DNA of 64,000 nt from assembly GCF_905171765.1 (NCBI RefSeq), contig NC_053390.1, positions 217,722,820 through 217,786,819 on the forward strand, written 5' to 3'. Under the pieces are notes generated by a model. The model was not told the origin of the DNA and searched no databases. It saw only the letters and a list, made by a program, of their open reading frames with translations. Below are positions 22,872-32,283 of the stretch, one piece after another (within the stretch, counting starts at the first letter, position 1; every line of letters starts with the position of its first letter). This DNA comes from Bufo bufo. Its lineage: Eukaryota > Chordata > Amphibia > Anura > Bufonidae. Position numbers and translations under genes: made by a program.

Positions 22872-23870
22872 TCAAGAGGTCTTCTGTCTGCCCGATCTAG
22901 AGGATGTTGGAGTGACCAAGGTCCAAACTCTTGCTGGTCGCTGCGGTAGCGGAGCGGGGCTGGGAGGCGATGCTATCTCACACTGCACTCCGGCCCGCTG
23001 TAGTGCTTCCAGCCCTTCAGACGGTGAACGCACCGTATGTGAGCGAGAGTTCACTTGAAAAGTCAGGCTAAAAGGGAAGCCCCATCTATACCTGATCTGG
23101 GCCTTTTGGAGAGCTTGGGTGACCGGTCTCATTTCCCGCCTTCGTCGGAGCGTGGATGGAGCAAGGTCTGCATATAGGTGGACAGATGGAGGTAGACCCG
23201 GAAGGGTCGGGTTGCCTCTGGCTGCAGATAATATTTTATCTCGGGTCCCAGGATGGTGAAATTTAAGAATAACGTCTCGAGGTAAGTCCGAGCTGCGTGG
23301 TTTCCCTAATGCTCTGTGAACCCGATCCATCTTTAAATAGTTGAGTTCTTCCTGTGGTAGGAGCGCTGAAAACAGGGAGGAGAGGGTGGCTTGAAGGTCT
23401 TGATAAGATTCAGGGAGACCCCTGACCCGTAGATTTCCTCTCCTGGACCTATTCTCTAGGTCTTCAATTTTTAGCTCCAAATCCGCCAGTTGGGCCTCGT
23501 GTGAATTAACATCATCCCTATTGCGGCCTATGGCGTCTGAGATGTCATCCGTGCGTGTCTCTAGGTCAGAGACTCTGTTCCCTAGATCGTGGATCTGGCG
23601 GGAAAATTCCGTGACCGCCTGGGACAATTCAGACCGGAACAATGCTGCAATGTTCTTGTAAAGGTCTTCTTGACCCACATTATGGTCGCTGATGTCCGGA
23701 GTTGGCTCACCTTCAGAAGAGGAGACGGGGCTCGGTGGGTCAGCGGCGGCGTCCGCCATGGCAGTGTGCCTTGTCTGCCGGAAAAGTTCCGGTAAGGTCT
23801 GTGAAGGAGCGGGTGTACCGGGTATTTTCGACCTCCCCTTAGAGCGGGGCATCTTAGGGGCCTGATGCAT
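22872..23870 (-). CDS. L1-C ORF1 RNA-binding protein
   Basis: This is an intact 332-residue ORF1p. It binds L1 RNA as a coiled-coil trimer and is needed for retrotransposition. A basic, Pro-rich N-terminus is followed by a coiled coil at about residues 80-150 (ALFRSELSQAVTEFSRQI, LETRTDDISDAI, LADLELKIEDLENRSRRG). The RRM-like core follows (NLRVRGLPESYQDLQ, MDRVHRALGKP, VILKFHHPGTRDKIL), then a C-terminal domain (LYADLAPSTLRRRREMRPV). The other possible start, PRSKGRSK just inside, differs by only a few codons. Confidence 0.88.
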   Translation of the reverse strand: MHQAPKMPRSKGRSKIPGTPAPSQTLPELFRQTRHTAMADAAADPPSPVSSSEGEPTPDISDHNVGQEDLYKNIAALFRSELSQAVTEFSRQIHDLGNRVSDLETRTDDISDAIGRNRDDVNSHEAQLADLELKIEDLENRSRRGNLRVRGLPESYQDLQATLSSLFSALLPQEELNYLKMDRVHRALGKPRSSDLPRDVILKFHHPGTRDKILSAARGNPTLPGLPPSVHLYADLAPSTLRRRREMRPVTQALQKAQIRYRWGFPFSLTFQVNSRSHTVRSPSEGLEALQRAGVQCEIASPPSPAPLPQRPARVWTLVTPTSSRSGRQKTS

Positions 23871-24009
23871 ATACTTGCAGGCGTATAGGAGCCTGATTCA
23901 GGCGCTAAAGTGAGGGTAAGTCGGCGTGCGGTGCGGAGCTCACAGAATCATGTCTTCCTCGTGAGCCTCGCGCATGCGCCTCCGTGTAGACTTTTTTTTA
24001 TATCCACTG

Positions 24010-24266
24010 TATATACACCTATACCACTTGCCATTGTTTTCAGTGCTGCCAGTCATGTGACTGTGCGAAATGGGGAACATAGACATGGTTTCACTTTATT
24101 TATTTAAATTTTTTCATTTTTATGGGATGGGTTACGAAAAGGATATTGTAGTTTTTTTTTTACATTTTTATGCTATGATTTATTACAATTGCATCAATAA
24201 CTTTTTTCCCCACCCAGAATAAAACATTTTGTAAGGAAGTTTTTTTGTGTGCTAGAATAGTGACTT
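24010..24266. other. Spacer between Tc1-A and L1-D
   Basis: About 255 bp of AT-rich DNA with long T runs. I see no gene or repeat end here except the 8-bp AGTGACTT at 24259-24266, which is the left target-site duplication of L1-D. Confidence 0.6.
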
Positions 24267-24910
24267 GGGGGCGTGGCCTAGCCGTCATGGTGTGAGGACA
24301 CAAGTCGTTTCAGCTCCGACATTATCCTGCAGTATCCTGATTGTCTGAGCGTTTGGCCTGATAGAAACACCCCTATGTGATCCGCAACTCACGGTTTACC
24401 GGTAACCGGAGTTTCTGCTCTGTGACTGCTGCGGTCACTGTCTGCTGGATCCTTTTGAGCGAGGCCTGTGAGCGGAGCGTTGTCCAGCACTGCGGACCCC
24501 TCGGTGAGAGCGGGAGAGGTGGGGACGCACGAACATCTTACTCACCGGTGGTGGTGGTCGGGTGGGACCTGGAGCTGCTGATCGGTGTGGCCCCCCCCCC
24601 CGGCTCTCTCCCTGCTGGGCTGCCGGCTTGAAGTCCCCCACGTGTCTGGCGGTGCGGGCGCCATCTTACCTGTGACGCTGTGAACAGTCATCTTCATGCC
24701 CCAGGACTGACGCGGGCTCTCCTGTCTGCATCCATCTGGCAACTATACTGGGTGGAGAGTGCGCCTCAACTGAGTGGTAGGGCAAGTACATCCTGACTCC
24801 AGGAAAATAATCTTTCTAGAGAGTGGTGCCACTGCTGTTCTGTTGCCCCTGAGTGAGGGTGCTGATTAAAGGGCCAGTGTTCCTATTACTGGTGAAGGGG
24901 AGATCACCTT

Positions 24911-25744
24911 ATGGGCCGGAAAACGGGCACCTCAGGGCCAGCTAATCCACCTAAACTAATGCTGGACAATATGAGCCAGACAGAGGATCGAGAGGTTGGG
25001 ACCTCCTCTGAGCGCCCAGAAGTGGACCTTGCAAAAGTTATGGTGGCCATCACTAACTGCCAAACGGCGCTTACGGTCAAAATCGACCATGTCCAGGCTG
25101 ATCTTACTCTTCTCAGACATGATATTGATAAGATTAGAGAGAGAACAACTGAGGTGGAAAGGAGGGTGAGTGATGTGGAGGACAGAGTTCAGCGTGATGA
25201 CTCTGCGATAAATGCGCAGCAGAATCAAGTCAAGACTCTGATGGCGAAGGTAGAGGATGCCGAGAACCGTAACAGACGGAACAACATCCGCATTATGGGT
25301 TTACCTGAAAGAGCAGAAGGGCCCTCTCCTGAAGAGTTTGTGGAACGTCTTATAGAACAACTCTTTGATCCTATAAATCTATCAGGGACTTTTGCAGTTG
25401 AACGTGCTCACAGGATTCCCACTCGCCCCCTGCCTCCTGGAGCCCCATCTCGTCCTTTCATCTTTAAGGTCCTAAATTACAGAGACCGTGATGCTATTCT
25501 GGCAGCAGCTCGCCGACTAAAGGATATTCATTTTGATAACACCCGGATCTCCTTCTACCCGGACTTTTCTACAGAAGTGCAGAAGCAACGTAGACAGTTC
25601 ACGGCGGTGAGAACCCGGCTAAGAGAGAAGGGACTTATCTATGCCATGATGTATCCGGCACGGCTCAGAGTCCAGGAGGGAGAGCAGGTGAAGTTCTTTG
25701 CCACCCCTGAAGAGGCATCGGACTGGCTTGACCGCAGAGGCTGA
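24911..25744 (+). CDS. L1-D ORF1 RNA-binding protein
   Basis: This is an intact 277-residue L1 ORF1p. The coiled coil spans about residues 45-125 (LTLLRHDIDKIRERTTEVER, VSDVEDRVQRDD, VKTLMAKVEDAENRNRRNN). The RRM-like core follows (NIRIMGLPERAEGPSPEEF, FAVERAHRIPTRPLPPGAP, FIFKVLNYRDRDAIL). The C-terminal domain carries FYPDFSTEVQKQRRQF, a region that contacts RNA. L1-B carries a shortened relative of this gene. A 360-bp spacer separates it from ORF2. Confidence 0.9.
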   Translation: MGRKTGTSGPANPPKLMLDNMSQTEDREVGTSSERPEVDLAKVMVAITNCQTALTVKIDHVQADLTLLRHDIDKIRERTTEVERRVSDVEDRVQRDDSAINAQQNQVKTLMAKVEDAENRNRRNNIRIMGLPERAEGPSPEEFVERLIEQLFDPINLSGTFAVERAHRIPTRPLPPGAPSRPFIFKVLNYRDRDAILAAARRLKDIHFDNTRISFYPDFSTEVQKQRRQFTAVRTRLREKGLIYAMMYPARLRVQEGEQVKFFATPEEASDWLDRRG

Positions 25745-26106
25745 GAGACGCATATCTAATGTTTTGGGTGTCTCACCATATGTTTCAGATGATCGTAATA
25801 TTAACGGAGCTGAATGAGTGATGGTTGTGGTAACCTGCTGCATAGGTTCAGTTTTAGGTTTACCTAGAGCAGTGGGGTTAAGAACGGGTTCTCTGTTCCC
25901 CTTTTTCTACTAAAGAGGCAAATGGGGGGAGGGTTTTTAGGCTCGGATATGTTGGGGTCATCTGGGCAGGGTTGGGCGTATTGCCTGATGTTACGGGCAT
26001 ATTTAGGAGCTCTTGCTCTAAAGTTTGGAAGTTGGTATGAATGTGTGAGTGTATGGCTTGGGTGGTGCAGTTACTTCTGGGATTATTGTCTCAACAAACC
26101 GCCATA

Positions 26107-26729
26107 ATGTCGGTCTGTCTGTTTGTCTCCTGGAATGTCAGGGGTCTCAATGACAAAATTAAACGATCTCTGGTCTTTAATTTTCTACGAAATCATAATC
26201 CTGACGTTCTGATATTGCAGGAGACACATTTGCAGGGACGGAAGCTTTTAGCGTTAAAGAGGCCCTGGGTGGGTTCAGCATACCATGCTGTATATAATTC
26301 TAGAGCTAGAGGTGTGTCGGTTCTGGTAGCGAAGTCCCTTCCCTTCCGAGTGTATTCTGTGCATACGGATACGATGGGGCGTTTTGTGATTCTCCACGTT
26401 GCAATCAGGGGCATTGATTATCTTGTGGTGGGTCTTTATGTCCCCCCCCCTTTTCGGAGAGATATATTGGATGAGGTTATGAGAATGGTAGCATCTATGC
26501 CCCCGGTGCCTCTGATTGCATTTGGGGATTACAACGCGACTCTGGACCAGTCGTTGGATCGACTTCGCCCTAGTGATACCCATAATGAGGCGTTAAGCTC
26601 CTGGGCTGATGTATTCGATTTAACGGAGGGTTGGAGGTACTTGCATCCGGGATTGCGCCAATATTCCTGCTACTCTGCTTCACATGTTACGCTCTCACGG
26701 ATAGATTTAGTATTCCTTAGTAGAGATCT
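26107..26729 (+). pseudogene. L1-D ORF2, 5' part: endonuclease, cut by Gypsy
   Basis: The likely start is ATG 26107 (MSVCLFVSWNVRG), because the endonuclease fold begins directly after it. An upstream in-frame ATG at 26041 lacks family similarity. APE motifs present are SWNVRGLND, ILQETHLQG, AFGDYNATLDQ and LSRIDLVFLS. The frame is interrupted by the Gypsy LTR at 26730 after codon position 2 of a Leu codon and resumes at 32284. The last endonuclease motif (SDHAPLLV) lies on the far side. Confidence 0.9.
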
Positions 26730-27422
26730 TGTCACGGGGTTCCTAAGGTGCGCTCGGTCCCCCATTGCCCGCAGAACTGTTGCTTAGCTTTTGGAGTGAG
26801 GTTCTGTGTTTGACCTCATTCCCAGGGCGGCTTCACTAGCTGGGTGGCTCCCTGCTCCTAGTCTGCCTTGAGCGCCGAGCTGATCACTCGGTGCTCGACT
26901 GGTTGGTCTGTCGGTCATGTGACGCTGGCCACATCACATGACCCTCACTCCCCACTATAAATACAGGCAGCCTGCTGGCTACAGGTTGCCTGTTAATTTC
27001 TAGGTTCCTGGCTATTTGTTGGACTGCTGAATACTTACCTGATCCTTTTCCTGACCATCCTTTTGCCCTCTCCTCCTGTACTGCGCTTCCGTCCTGGTAT
27101 TGTGACCTCGGCTCCCACCTGACTACTCTCTTAGGACTCCGCTTGTACTTCTCTGCTCTCCTGGTATTTATGACCCCGGCTTCTCCTGACAATTCTCTGC
27201 TTGCTCCATTTGTACTTTGCAGCTTTCCTGGTATTGACTCGGTCCGTTCACATCCTGTTGTTTGTCTGTCTGTCATCCCTGCACTTACTCCAAGTTAGGG
27301 ATTGCCGTCCAGTTGTCCCCTGTCATTAGGACTCGCGAGGCAAGTAGGCAGGGCCAGGGGTAAGGGTGGAACGCAGTGGTCACTTCCCTCCCCCCTGTGT
27401 GTGTGTGTACGCGACCGTTACA
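26730..27422 (+). repeat. Gypsy 5' LTR
   Basis: The LTR starts TGTCACGGGG and ends CGACCGTTACA. A TATA box, TATAAATA, lies at 26956-26963 and probably marks the U3 promoter, with transcription starting roughly 25-30 bp downstream. A GT run near 27396-27408 differs in length from that in the 3' LTR. Just after the LTR the text reads GATTAACAGGCCC; I could not match it to a specific tRNA primer site. Confidence 0.92.
26956..26963 (+). promoter_or_regulatory. TATA box of Gypsy 5' LTR
   Basis: TATAAATA within a GC-moderate context, 226 bp from the LTR start. The identical motif is at 31807-31814 in the 3' LTR. Confidence 0.65.
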
Positions 27423-27450
27423 GATTAACAGGCCCAATAACCACTGTATT

Positions 27451-30400
27451 ATGAATCCTCTGGTGACCCTGACTGACCATGTCTCTAATCTGACGCAGAG
27501 GGTGCAGGAGTTAGGGGAAAAACTCAGTTCTTTTGAGTTAGGGCAAGGTTCTTCCACTCCTCAGGCCTCCAGTCCGCATTTTGAGCCCCAGATTAAGCTC
27601 CCAGAACCCTTTTCTGGAGACCGGAGGAAGTTTCTCTCTTTTAAGGAGAGTTGCAAACTTTACTTCCGTTTGCGCCCCGTGTCCTCTGGCCCCGAGAGTC
27701 AACGCGTGGGCATTATCATTTCCCGATTACAGGGTGATCCCCAGGACTGGGCGTTCTCTTTACCTGCTGACACCAGTTGTTTATATTCTGTGGAGGGGTT
27801 CTTTCAGGCCTTGGGTACCCTCTATGATGAACCAGACAGGGCTCTAGTAGCCGAGACGGCTCTAAAGGCACTGGTTCAGGGCAATTTACCAGCGGAGGAT
27901 TATTGCACCCAATTCAGAAGGTGGTGTGTCCCCTCAGGATGGAACGAACCAGCCCTGAAGAGTCAGTTCAGGTCAGGTCTGTCTGATAAATTAAAGGATC
28001 TTCTGGTCAGTTATCAACTTCCAGAGACCTTAGAGGAGATGATGACCCTTGTTGTCCGACTTGACCGACGGGTTAGAGAGAGACGACAGGAACAACAGTT
28101 CTCTTCCCAGATGGTGGTCCAGCCAGAGGCCTATCCCAGAGACAATGCTGAGGTCTCCACCGAGGAACCCATGCAGGTTGGCATGACCCGAGGGAATCTT
28201 CGCCGCAGACGTGGAGAATGCTTTTACTGTGGAGATCCTGACCATTGGATCAACCAGTGTCCTAAGAAGGTCCTCTCTGTCAAGTCTCCTAAGACAAGGC
28301 AACCTAAAGACCAGGTACACCCTGAATTTTCTAAATGTAAGCTTTCGGTACCCATTACGATTTCTCTGGGAGTAGATAAATGGCCGGGTAAGGCCTTTAT
28401 TGATTCTGGCTCAGCGGCTAGCTTTATTGACTCGGAGTATGCTGTAAGATTGGGTATTCCTATGTTTGCCTTACCAACTCCTATCCATGTCATGGCTATT
28501 GATGCTACTCCTCTTATTGGTGGTACGGTGAGCTTATGTACCTCGGAGATTTCTCTAACCGTGGGTGGGTGCCACTCAGAGAGATGTTCGCTTCTAGTCC
28601 TGGAGAACCTACCTGCTGAGGTGGTACTAGGGTTGCCTTGGCTCCGACTACATAACCCCACTATAGATTGGTCCAATGGGGAGTTGGTGAGATGGGGGCC
28701 TAAGTGTGACTCGTGCTTGTCCGTGGTACAGGCTGGGGTCTCAGTAAAGTCTTATACTTTACCCTCTGTTGTTAGAGAATATTCTGATGTATTCTCATCA
28801 CCAACCCCGGAGGTTCTACCCCCCCATAGACCTTATGATTGTACCATAGAGTTAGTAGAGGGGGCCAAGTTTCCTAAAGGACGAATTTATAATCTTTCTA
28901 TGCCCGAACGCAAGGCCATGGAAGATTATATTAAGGAGAGCCTTGGTAAAGGACATATTAGACCTTCTGTCTCTCCTATGGGGGCGGGGTTTTTCTTTGT
29001 TAAGAAAAAAGATGGTGGTCTTAGGCCATGTATCGATTACCGGAGATTAAATAAAATCACTGTCCAGAATAGATACTCCCTCCCATTGATTCCGGATTTA
29101 TTTAACCAGGTTCTGGGGGCAACCTGGTTTTCCAAAATTGACCTGAAAGGGGCATACAATCTAATCCGAATCAAGGAGGGAGACGAATGGAAGACGGCGT
29201 TCAATACTCCGGTAGGACACTTTGAATATCAAGTGATGCCTTTTGGACTCAGCAATGCCCCAGCTGTGTTCCAAAACTTCATGAATGACATTCTTAGGGA
29301 GTACTTAGGTAAATTTGTTATTGTCTATCTTGACGACATTTTGATATTCTCTCCTGACTTCGAATCCCATGTGTCTCATGTTAAACAAGTATTAGAGGTG
29401 TTGAGGGAGAATCAGCTATCTGCTAAACAAGAGAAATGTGTCTTTGGTGTACAGGAGATTCTGTTTCTAGGGCATGTTCTGACTCCTCATGCCTTCAAGA
29501 TGGATCCTGGTAAGGTACTAGCAATTAAGGAATGGGTAAGACCTTCATCCTTAAAGGCCTTACAACGGTTCTTAGGTTTCGCCAATTACTATCGTAAATT
29601 TATTATGAATTTTTCCGTAATTGCTAAACCGTTGACCGACCTTACTAAGAAAGGGGCGGATTTGGAGAATTGGTCTACTGAGGCCATTTCTTCATTTGAA
29701 AAATTAAAAAAGGCATTTAGTAGCGCTCCCATTCTGATCCAGCCTGATCAGGAGAAACCTTTTATTGTGGAGGTGGATGCGTCCGAGGACGGTCCTGCTA
29801 GCCTCACTAATCTGAGACCATGTGCCTTCTTCTCCAGGAAATTCTCTCCCACGGAGAGAAACTACGACATAGGGAATAGGGAGCTGCTGGCCATTAAATG
29901 GGCATTTGAGGAGTGGAGGCATTTCCTGGAGGGGGCAAGACATTGTGTAACTGTTGTCACTGACCATAAAAACCTTATGTTTCTCGAGTCTGCTAAGAGG
30001 TTGAATCCCCGTCAAGCCAGATGGGCTCTGTTTTTTACTCGTTTTGATTTTTCCATCACGTTCAGGCCAGGAAGTAAAAATGTGAAGGCGGACGCATTAT
30101 CTCGGAGCTTCCAGGCTTTTCAACCCACTGAGGTACCACCTGAATCCATCCTACCAGCAAAAATCTTCTTAGCAGCTCTTACCCAGGATATCTCGGCTCG
30201 CATTAGGTCTGAACAACATCTGGCACCGGTATCCACCCCAACAGATAAGTTGTTTGTTCCTGTACAATTTCGTCTCCAGCTTTTGGGTGAGTGTCACGAT
30301 TCTGCCTTTTGTGGACATCCGGGTGTTGAGGGCACTAAGGATCTGGTTTCTAGATCTTATTGGTGGCCCACTCTAACTAGGGATGTCAAGTCCTACGTGT

Positions 30401-31434
30401 CAGCCTGTGAGGTTTGTGCCAGGTCCAAGACACCTAGGACTCGCCCTGCTGGTAACCTACGACCCCTACCCATTCCCAGTAGACCCTGGTCCCATATCTC
30501 GATGGACTTTATAACTGACCTACCGCTGGCGGAGGGTAAGACTGTGGTTTGGGTAGTGGTCGATAGGTTTAGCAAGATGGTTCATTTCATTCCCCTGTCT
30601 AAACTTCCGAATGCTAAAACCCTGGCATCTATTTTTGTGAGAGAAATTGTTTGTTTACATGGCATCCCGGAAAATATTGTTTCTGACAGGGGTGTGCAGT
30701 TTGTGTCCAAATTCTGGAGGGCCTTCTGTCAAAGATGTAAAATTTCATTGTCTTTTTCTTCCGCCTACCATCCTGAGAGTAATGGGCAGACTGAACGCCT
30801 TAATCAGTCTGTGGAACAATTCTTGAGGTTGTATGTTGCTGATGACCAGCAATTATGGGTCAAATTCCTTCCGTTGGCCGAATTTGCTTTGAATAACCGT
30901 GTCAATTCTTCTGCTGGGGTCTCCCCTTTCTTTTGTAACCATGGTTTTCATCCCCGTTTTCATTCTGGGTCGTCCGTCTCCTCCTCTAACCCTGAAGCGG
31001 ATAAACTCTCCTCCGAACTGTGCACAGTTTGGGCCCGGGTTCAATCGAACCTAGAAAAGGCTCAATGTTCTCAAAAACTCAAGGCCGATAGGAGACGTTC
31101 AAGGGGGGTAAACTTTCAGGTTGGGGATAAAGTATGGTTGTCCTCCAAGAATCTATCTCTCAATGTAACTTCTAAAAAATTTGCTCCTCGTTTTATTGGA
31201 CCATATAAGATCACGGAAGTGATTAACCCAGTATCTTTAAGGTTGGAGCTGCCTGAGTCATTCCACATTCATAATGTGTTCCATAAATCTCTGCTTAAAA
31301 AATATTTTGAACCGGTAGTACCATCAAAAGCCTCGCCTCCGCCGGTTCTTGTTAATGATGCTGTCGAGTATGTGGTGTCTAAAATAGTGGATGTCAGGAA
31401 GGTGCGTAATTCCTTGCAGTACCTGATTCACTGA
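27451..31434 (+). CDS. Gypsy Gag-Pol polyprotein, chromodomain cut by a stop
   Basis: This is one frame of 1327 residues. I chose ATG 27451 (MNPLVTLTDH) because the earlier in-frame ATG at 27376 lies inside the LTR. Gag covers about residues 1-260 and ends with the zinc knuckle CFYCGDPDHWINQC (about 257). Protease has the active site AFIDSGSAAS (about 318). RT has VIVYLDDILIFS (about 625). RNase H includes ERNYDIGNRELLAI. Integrase has an HHCC region (about 947-990) and DDE residues in SMDFITDL, SDRGVQF and GQTER (D35E). It ends in a chromodomain, which targets chromatin. Two defects are visible: the RNase H start (VEVDASEDGPAS) lacks about eight residues usual in this clade, and a TGA at 31432-31434 truncates the chromodomain in-frame. 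The remaining codons continue to about 31593. Confidence 0.93.
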   Translation: MNPLVTLTDHVSNLTQRVQELGEKLSSFELGQGSSTPQASSPHFEPQIKLPEPFSGDRRKFLSFKESCKLYFRLRPVSSGPESQRVGIIISRLQGDPQDWAFSLPADTSCLYSVEGFFQALGTLYDEPDRALVAETALKALVQGNLPAEDYCTQFRRWCVPSGWNEPALKSQFRSGLSDKLKDLLVSYQLPETLEEMMTLVVRLDRRVRERRQEQQFSSQMVVQPEAYPRDNAEVSTEEPMQVGMTRGNLRRRRGECFYCGDPDHWINQCPKKVLSVKSPKTRQPKDQVHPEFSKCKLSVPITISLGVDKWPGKAFIDSGSAASFIDSEYAVRLGIPMFALPTPIHVMAIDATPLIGGTVSLCTSEISLTVGGCHSERCSLLVLENLPAEVVLGLPWLRLHNPTIDWSNGELVRWGPKCDSCLSVVQAGVSVKSYTLPSVVREYSDVFSSPTPEVLPPHRPYDCTIELVEGAKFPKGRIYNLSMPERKAMEDYIKESLGKGHIRPSVSPMGAGFFFVKKKDGGLRPCIDYRRLNKITVQNRYSLPLIPDLFNQVLGATWFSKIDLKGAYNLIRIKEGDEWKTAFNTPVGHFEYQVMPFGLSNAPAVFQNFMNDILREYLGKFVIVYLDDILIFSPDFESHVSHVKQVLEVLRENQLSAKQEKCVFGVQEILFLGHVLTPHAFKMDPGKVLAIKEWVRPSSLKALQRFLGFANYYRKFIMNFSVIAKPLTDLTKKGADLENWSTEAISSFEKLKKAFSSAPILIQPDQEKPFIVEVDASEDGPASLTNLRPCAFFSRKFSPTERNYDIGNRELLAIKWAFEEWRHFLEGARHCVTVVTDHKNLMFLESAKRLNPRQARWALFFTRFDFSITFRPGSKNVKADALSRSFQAFQPTEVPPESILPAKIFLAALTQDISARIRSEQHLAPVSTPTDKLFVPVQFRLQLLGECHDSAFCGHPGVEGTKDLVSRSYWWPTLTRDVKSYVSACEVCARSKTPRTRPAGNLRPLPIPSRPWSHISMDFITDLPLAEGKTVVWVVVDRFSKMVHFIPLSKLPNAKTLASIFVREIVCLHGIPENIVSDRGVQFVSKFWRAFCQRCKISLSFSSAYHPESNGQTERLNQSVEQFLRLYVADDQQLWVKFLPLAEFALNNRVNSSAGVSPFFCNHGFHPRFHSGSSVSSSNPEADKLSSELCTVWARVQSNLEKAQCSQKLKADRRRSRGVNFQVGDKVWLSSKNLSLNVTSKKFAPRFIGPYKITEVINPVSLRLELPESFHIHNVFHKSLLKKYFEPVVPSKASPPPVLVNDAVEYVVSKIVDVRKVRNSLQYLIH

Positions 31435-31580
31435 AAGGGGTATGGACCTGAAGAGAGATCTTGGGTACCTGCCAGGGAAGTTCATGCTCCTAGACTTGTT
31501 CGTAAATTTCATTTAGAACACCCTGAAAAGCCATCGCCTGAAGTCTTGGGTCCGGTGGCCCCTCGTAAAAGGGGGGGTAC

Positions 31581-32278
31581 TGTCACGGGGTTCTGAAGGT
31601 GCGCTCGGTCCCCCATTGCCCGCAGAACTGTTGCTTAGCTTTTGGAGTGAGGTTCTGTGTTTGACCTCATTCCCAGGGCGGCTTCACTAGCTGGGTGGCT
31701 CCCTGCTCCTAGTCTGCCTTGAGCGCCGAGCTGATCACTCGGTGCTCGACTGGTTGGTCTGTCGGTCATGTGACGCTGGCCACGTCACATGACCCTCACT
31801 CCCCACTATAAATACAGGCAGCCTGCTGGCTACAGGTTGCCTGTTAATTTCTAGGTTCCTGGCTATTTGTTGGACTGCTGAATACTTACCTGATCCTGTT
31901 CCTGACCATCCTTTTGCCCTCTCCTCCTGTACTGCGCTTCCGTCCTGGTATTGTGACCTCGGCTCCCACCTGACTACTCTCTTAGGACTCCGCTTGTACT
32001 TCTCTGCTCTCCTGGTATTTATGACCCCGGCTTCTCCTGACAATTCTCTGCTTGCTCCATTTGTACTTTGCAGCTTTCCTGGTATTGACTCGGTCCGTTC
32101 ACGTCCTGTTGTTTGTCTGTCTGTCATCCCTGCACTTACTCCAAGTTAGGGATTGCCGTCCAGTTGTCCCCTGTCATTAGGACTCGCGAGGCAAGTAGGC
32201 AGGGCCAGGGGTAAGGGTGGAACGCAGTGGTCACTTCCCCCCCTTCCTGTGTGTGTGTGTGTGTACGCGACCGTTACA
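31581..32278 (+). repeat. Gypsy 3' LTR
   Basis: A 698-bp copy of the 5' LTR with TATAAATA at 31807-31814. Visible differences from the 5' LTR are in TTCTGAAGG versus TTCCTAAGG near the start, CACGTCACATG versus CACATCACATG, CTGTTCC versus CTTTTCC, CACGTCCTG versus CACATCCTG, and the C/T and GT runs near the end. Confidence 0.93.
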
Positions 32279-32283
32279 GATCT

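Larger units (their letters stand above)
18431..23983 (-). mobile_element. L1-C: nearly full-length L1-type LINE
   Basis: This 5.55-kb element lies inside the right terminal repeat of Tc1-A. A duplicated GTGTAGACTTTTTTT occurs at 18415-18430 and 23984-23999. ORF1 and ORF2 are both present on the minus strand in the normal order with a 430-bp spacer. The 3' end (left side) abuts the T run. ORF2 has one frameshift, so the copy is inactive but recent-looking. Confidence 0.9.
9916..24009 (+). mobile_element. Tc1-A: Tc1/mariner element split by several later insertions
   Basis: The left end begins CAGTGAATATAAAAAGTC after TA (9914-9915). The right end finishes ATATCCACTG before TA (24010-24011). 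The two ends and their subterminal regions are inverted copies: 9916-10017 plus 10540-10650 against 18270-18430. The element's own sequence is about 1.6 kb. The remainder is later insertions: a MITE (10018-10536), DIRS-A (10966-16577), a 765-bp insert (17465-18229) and L1-C (18431-23983). The transposase gene is interrupted and frameshifted, so the copy is dead. Confidence 0.85.
26730..32278 (+). mobile_element. Ty3/Gypsy chromovirus-type LTR retrotransposon
   Basis: This 5549-bp element has LTRs of 693 and 698 bp, TG...CA termini (TGTCACGGGG ... CCGTTACA) and a 5-bp target duplication GATCT (26725-26729 and 32279-32283). A purine tract (AAAAGGGGGGG) precedes the 3' LTR. One gag-pol frame fills the interior. 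I count only about five substitutions between the LTRs, plus length changes in a C/T and a GT run near their 3' end, so the insertion is recent. It split ORF2 of L1-D. Confidence 0.95.

Noticed and set aside
24377..24631. Possible small gene in GC-rich DNA before L1-D ORF1
   Set aside because: It lies inside the L1-D 5'UTR (24267-24910), between the target duplication and ORF1, and shows no family features.
26884..27276. A 130-residue antisense open frame, repeated at 31735-32127
   Set aside because: Both copies lie inside the two Gypsy LTRs, and their similarity simply reflects LTR duplication. No promoter or family resemblance supports coding.
27376..27450. Upstream ATG of the Gypsy frame at 27376 as the Gag start
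   Set aside because: It lies within the 5' LTR, which ends at 27422; the ATG at 27451 is the first one in the internal region and gives a normal Gag start.
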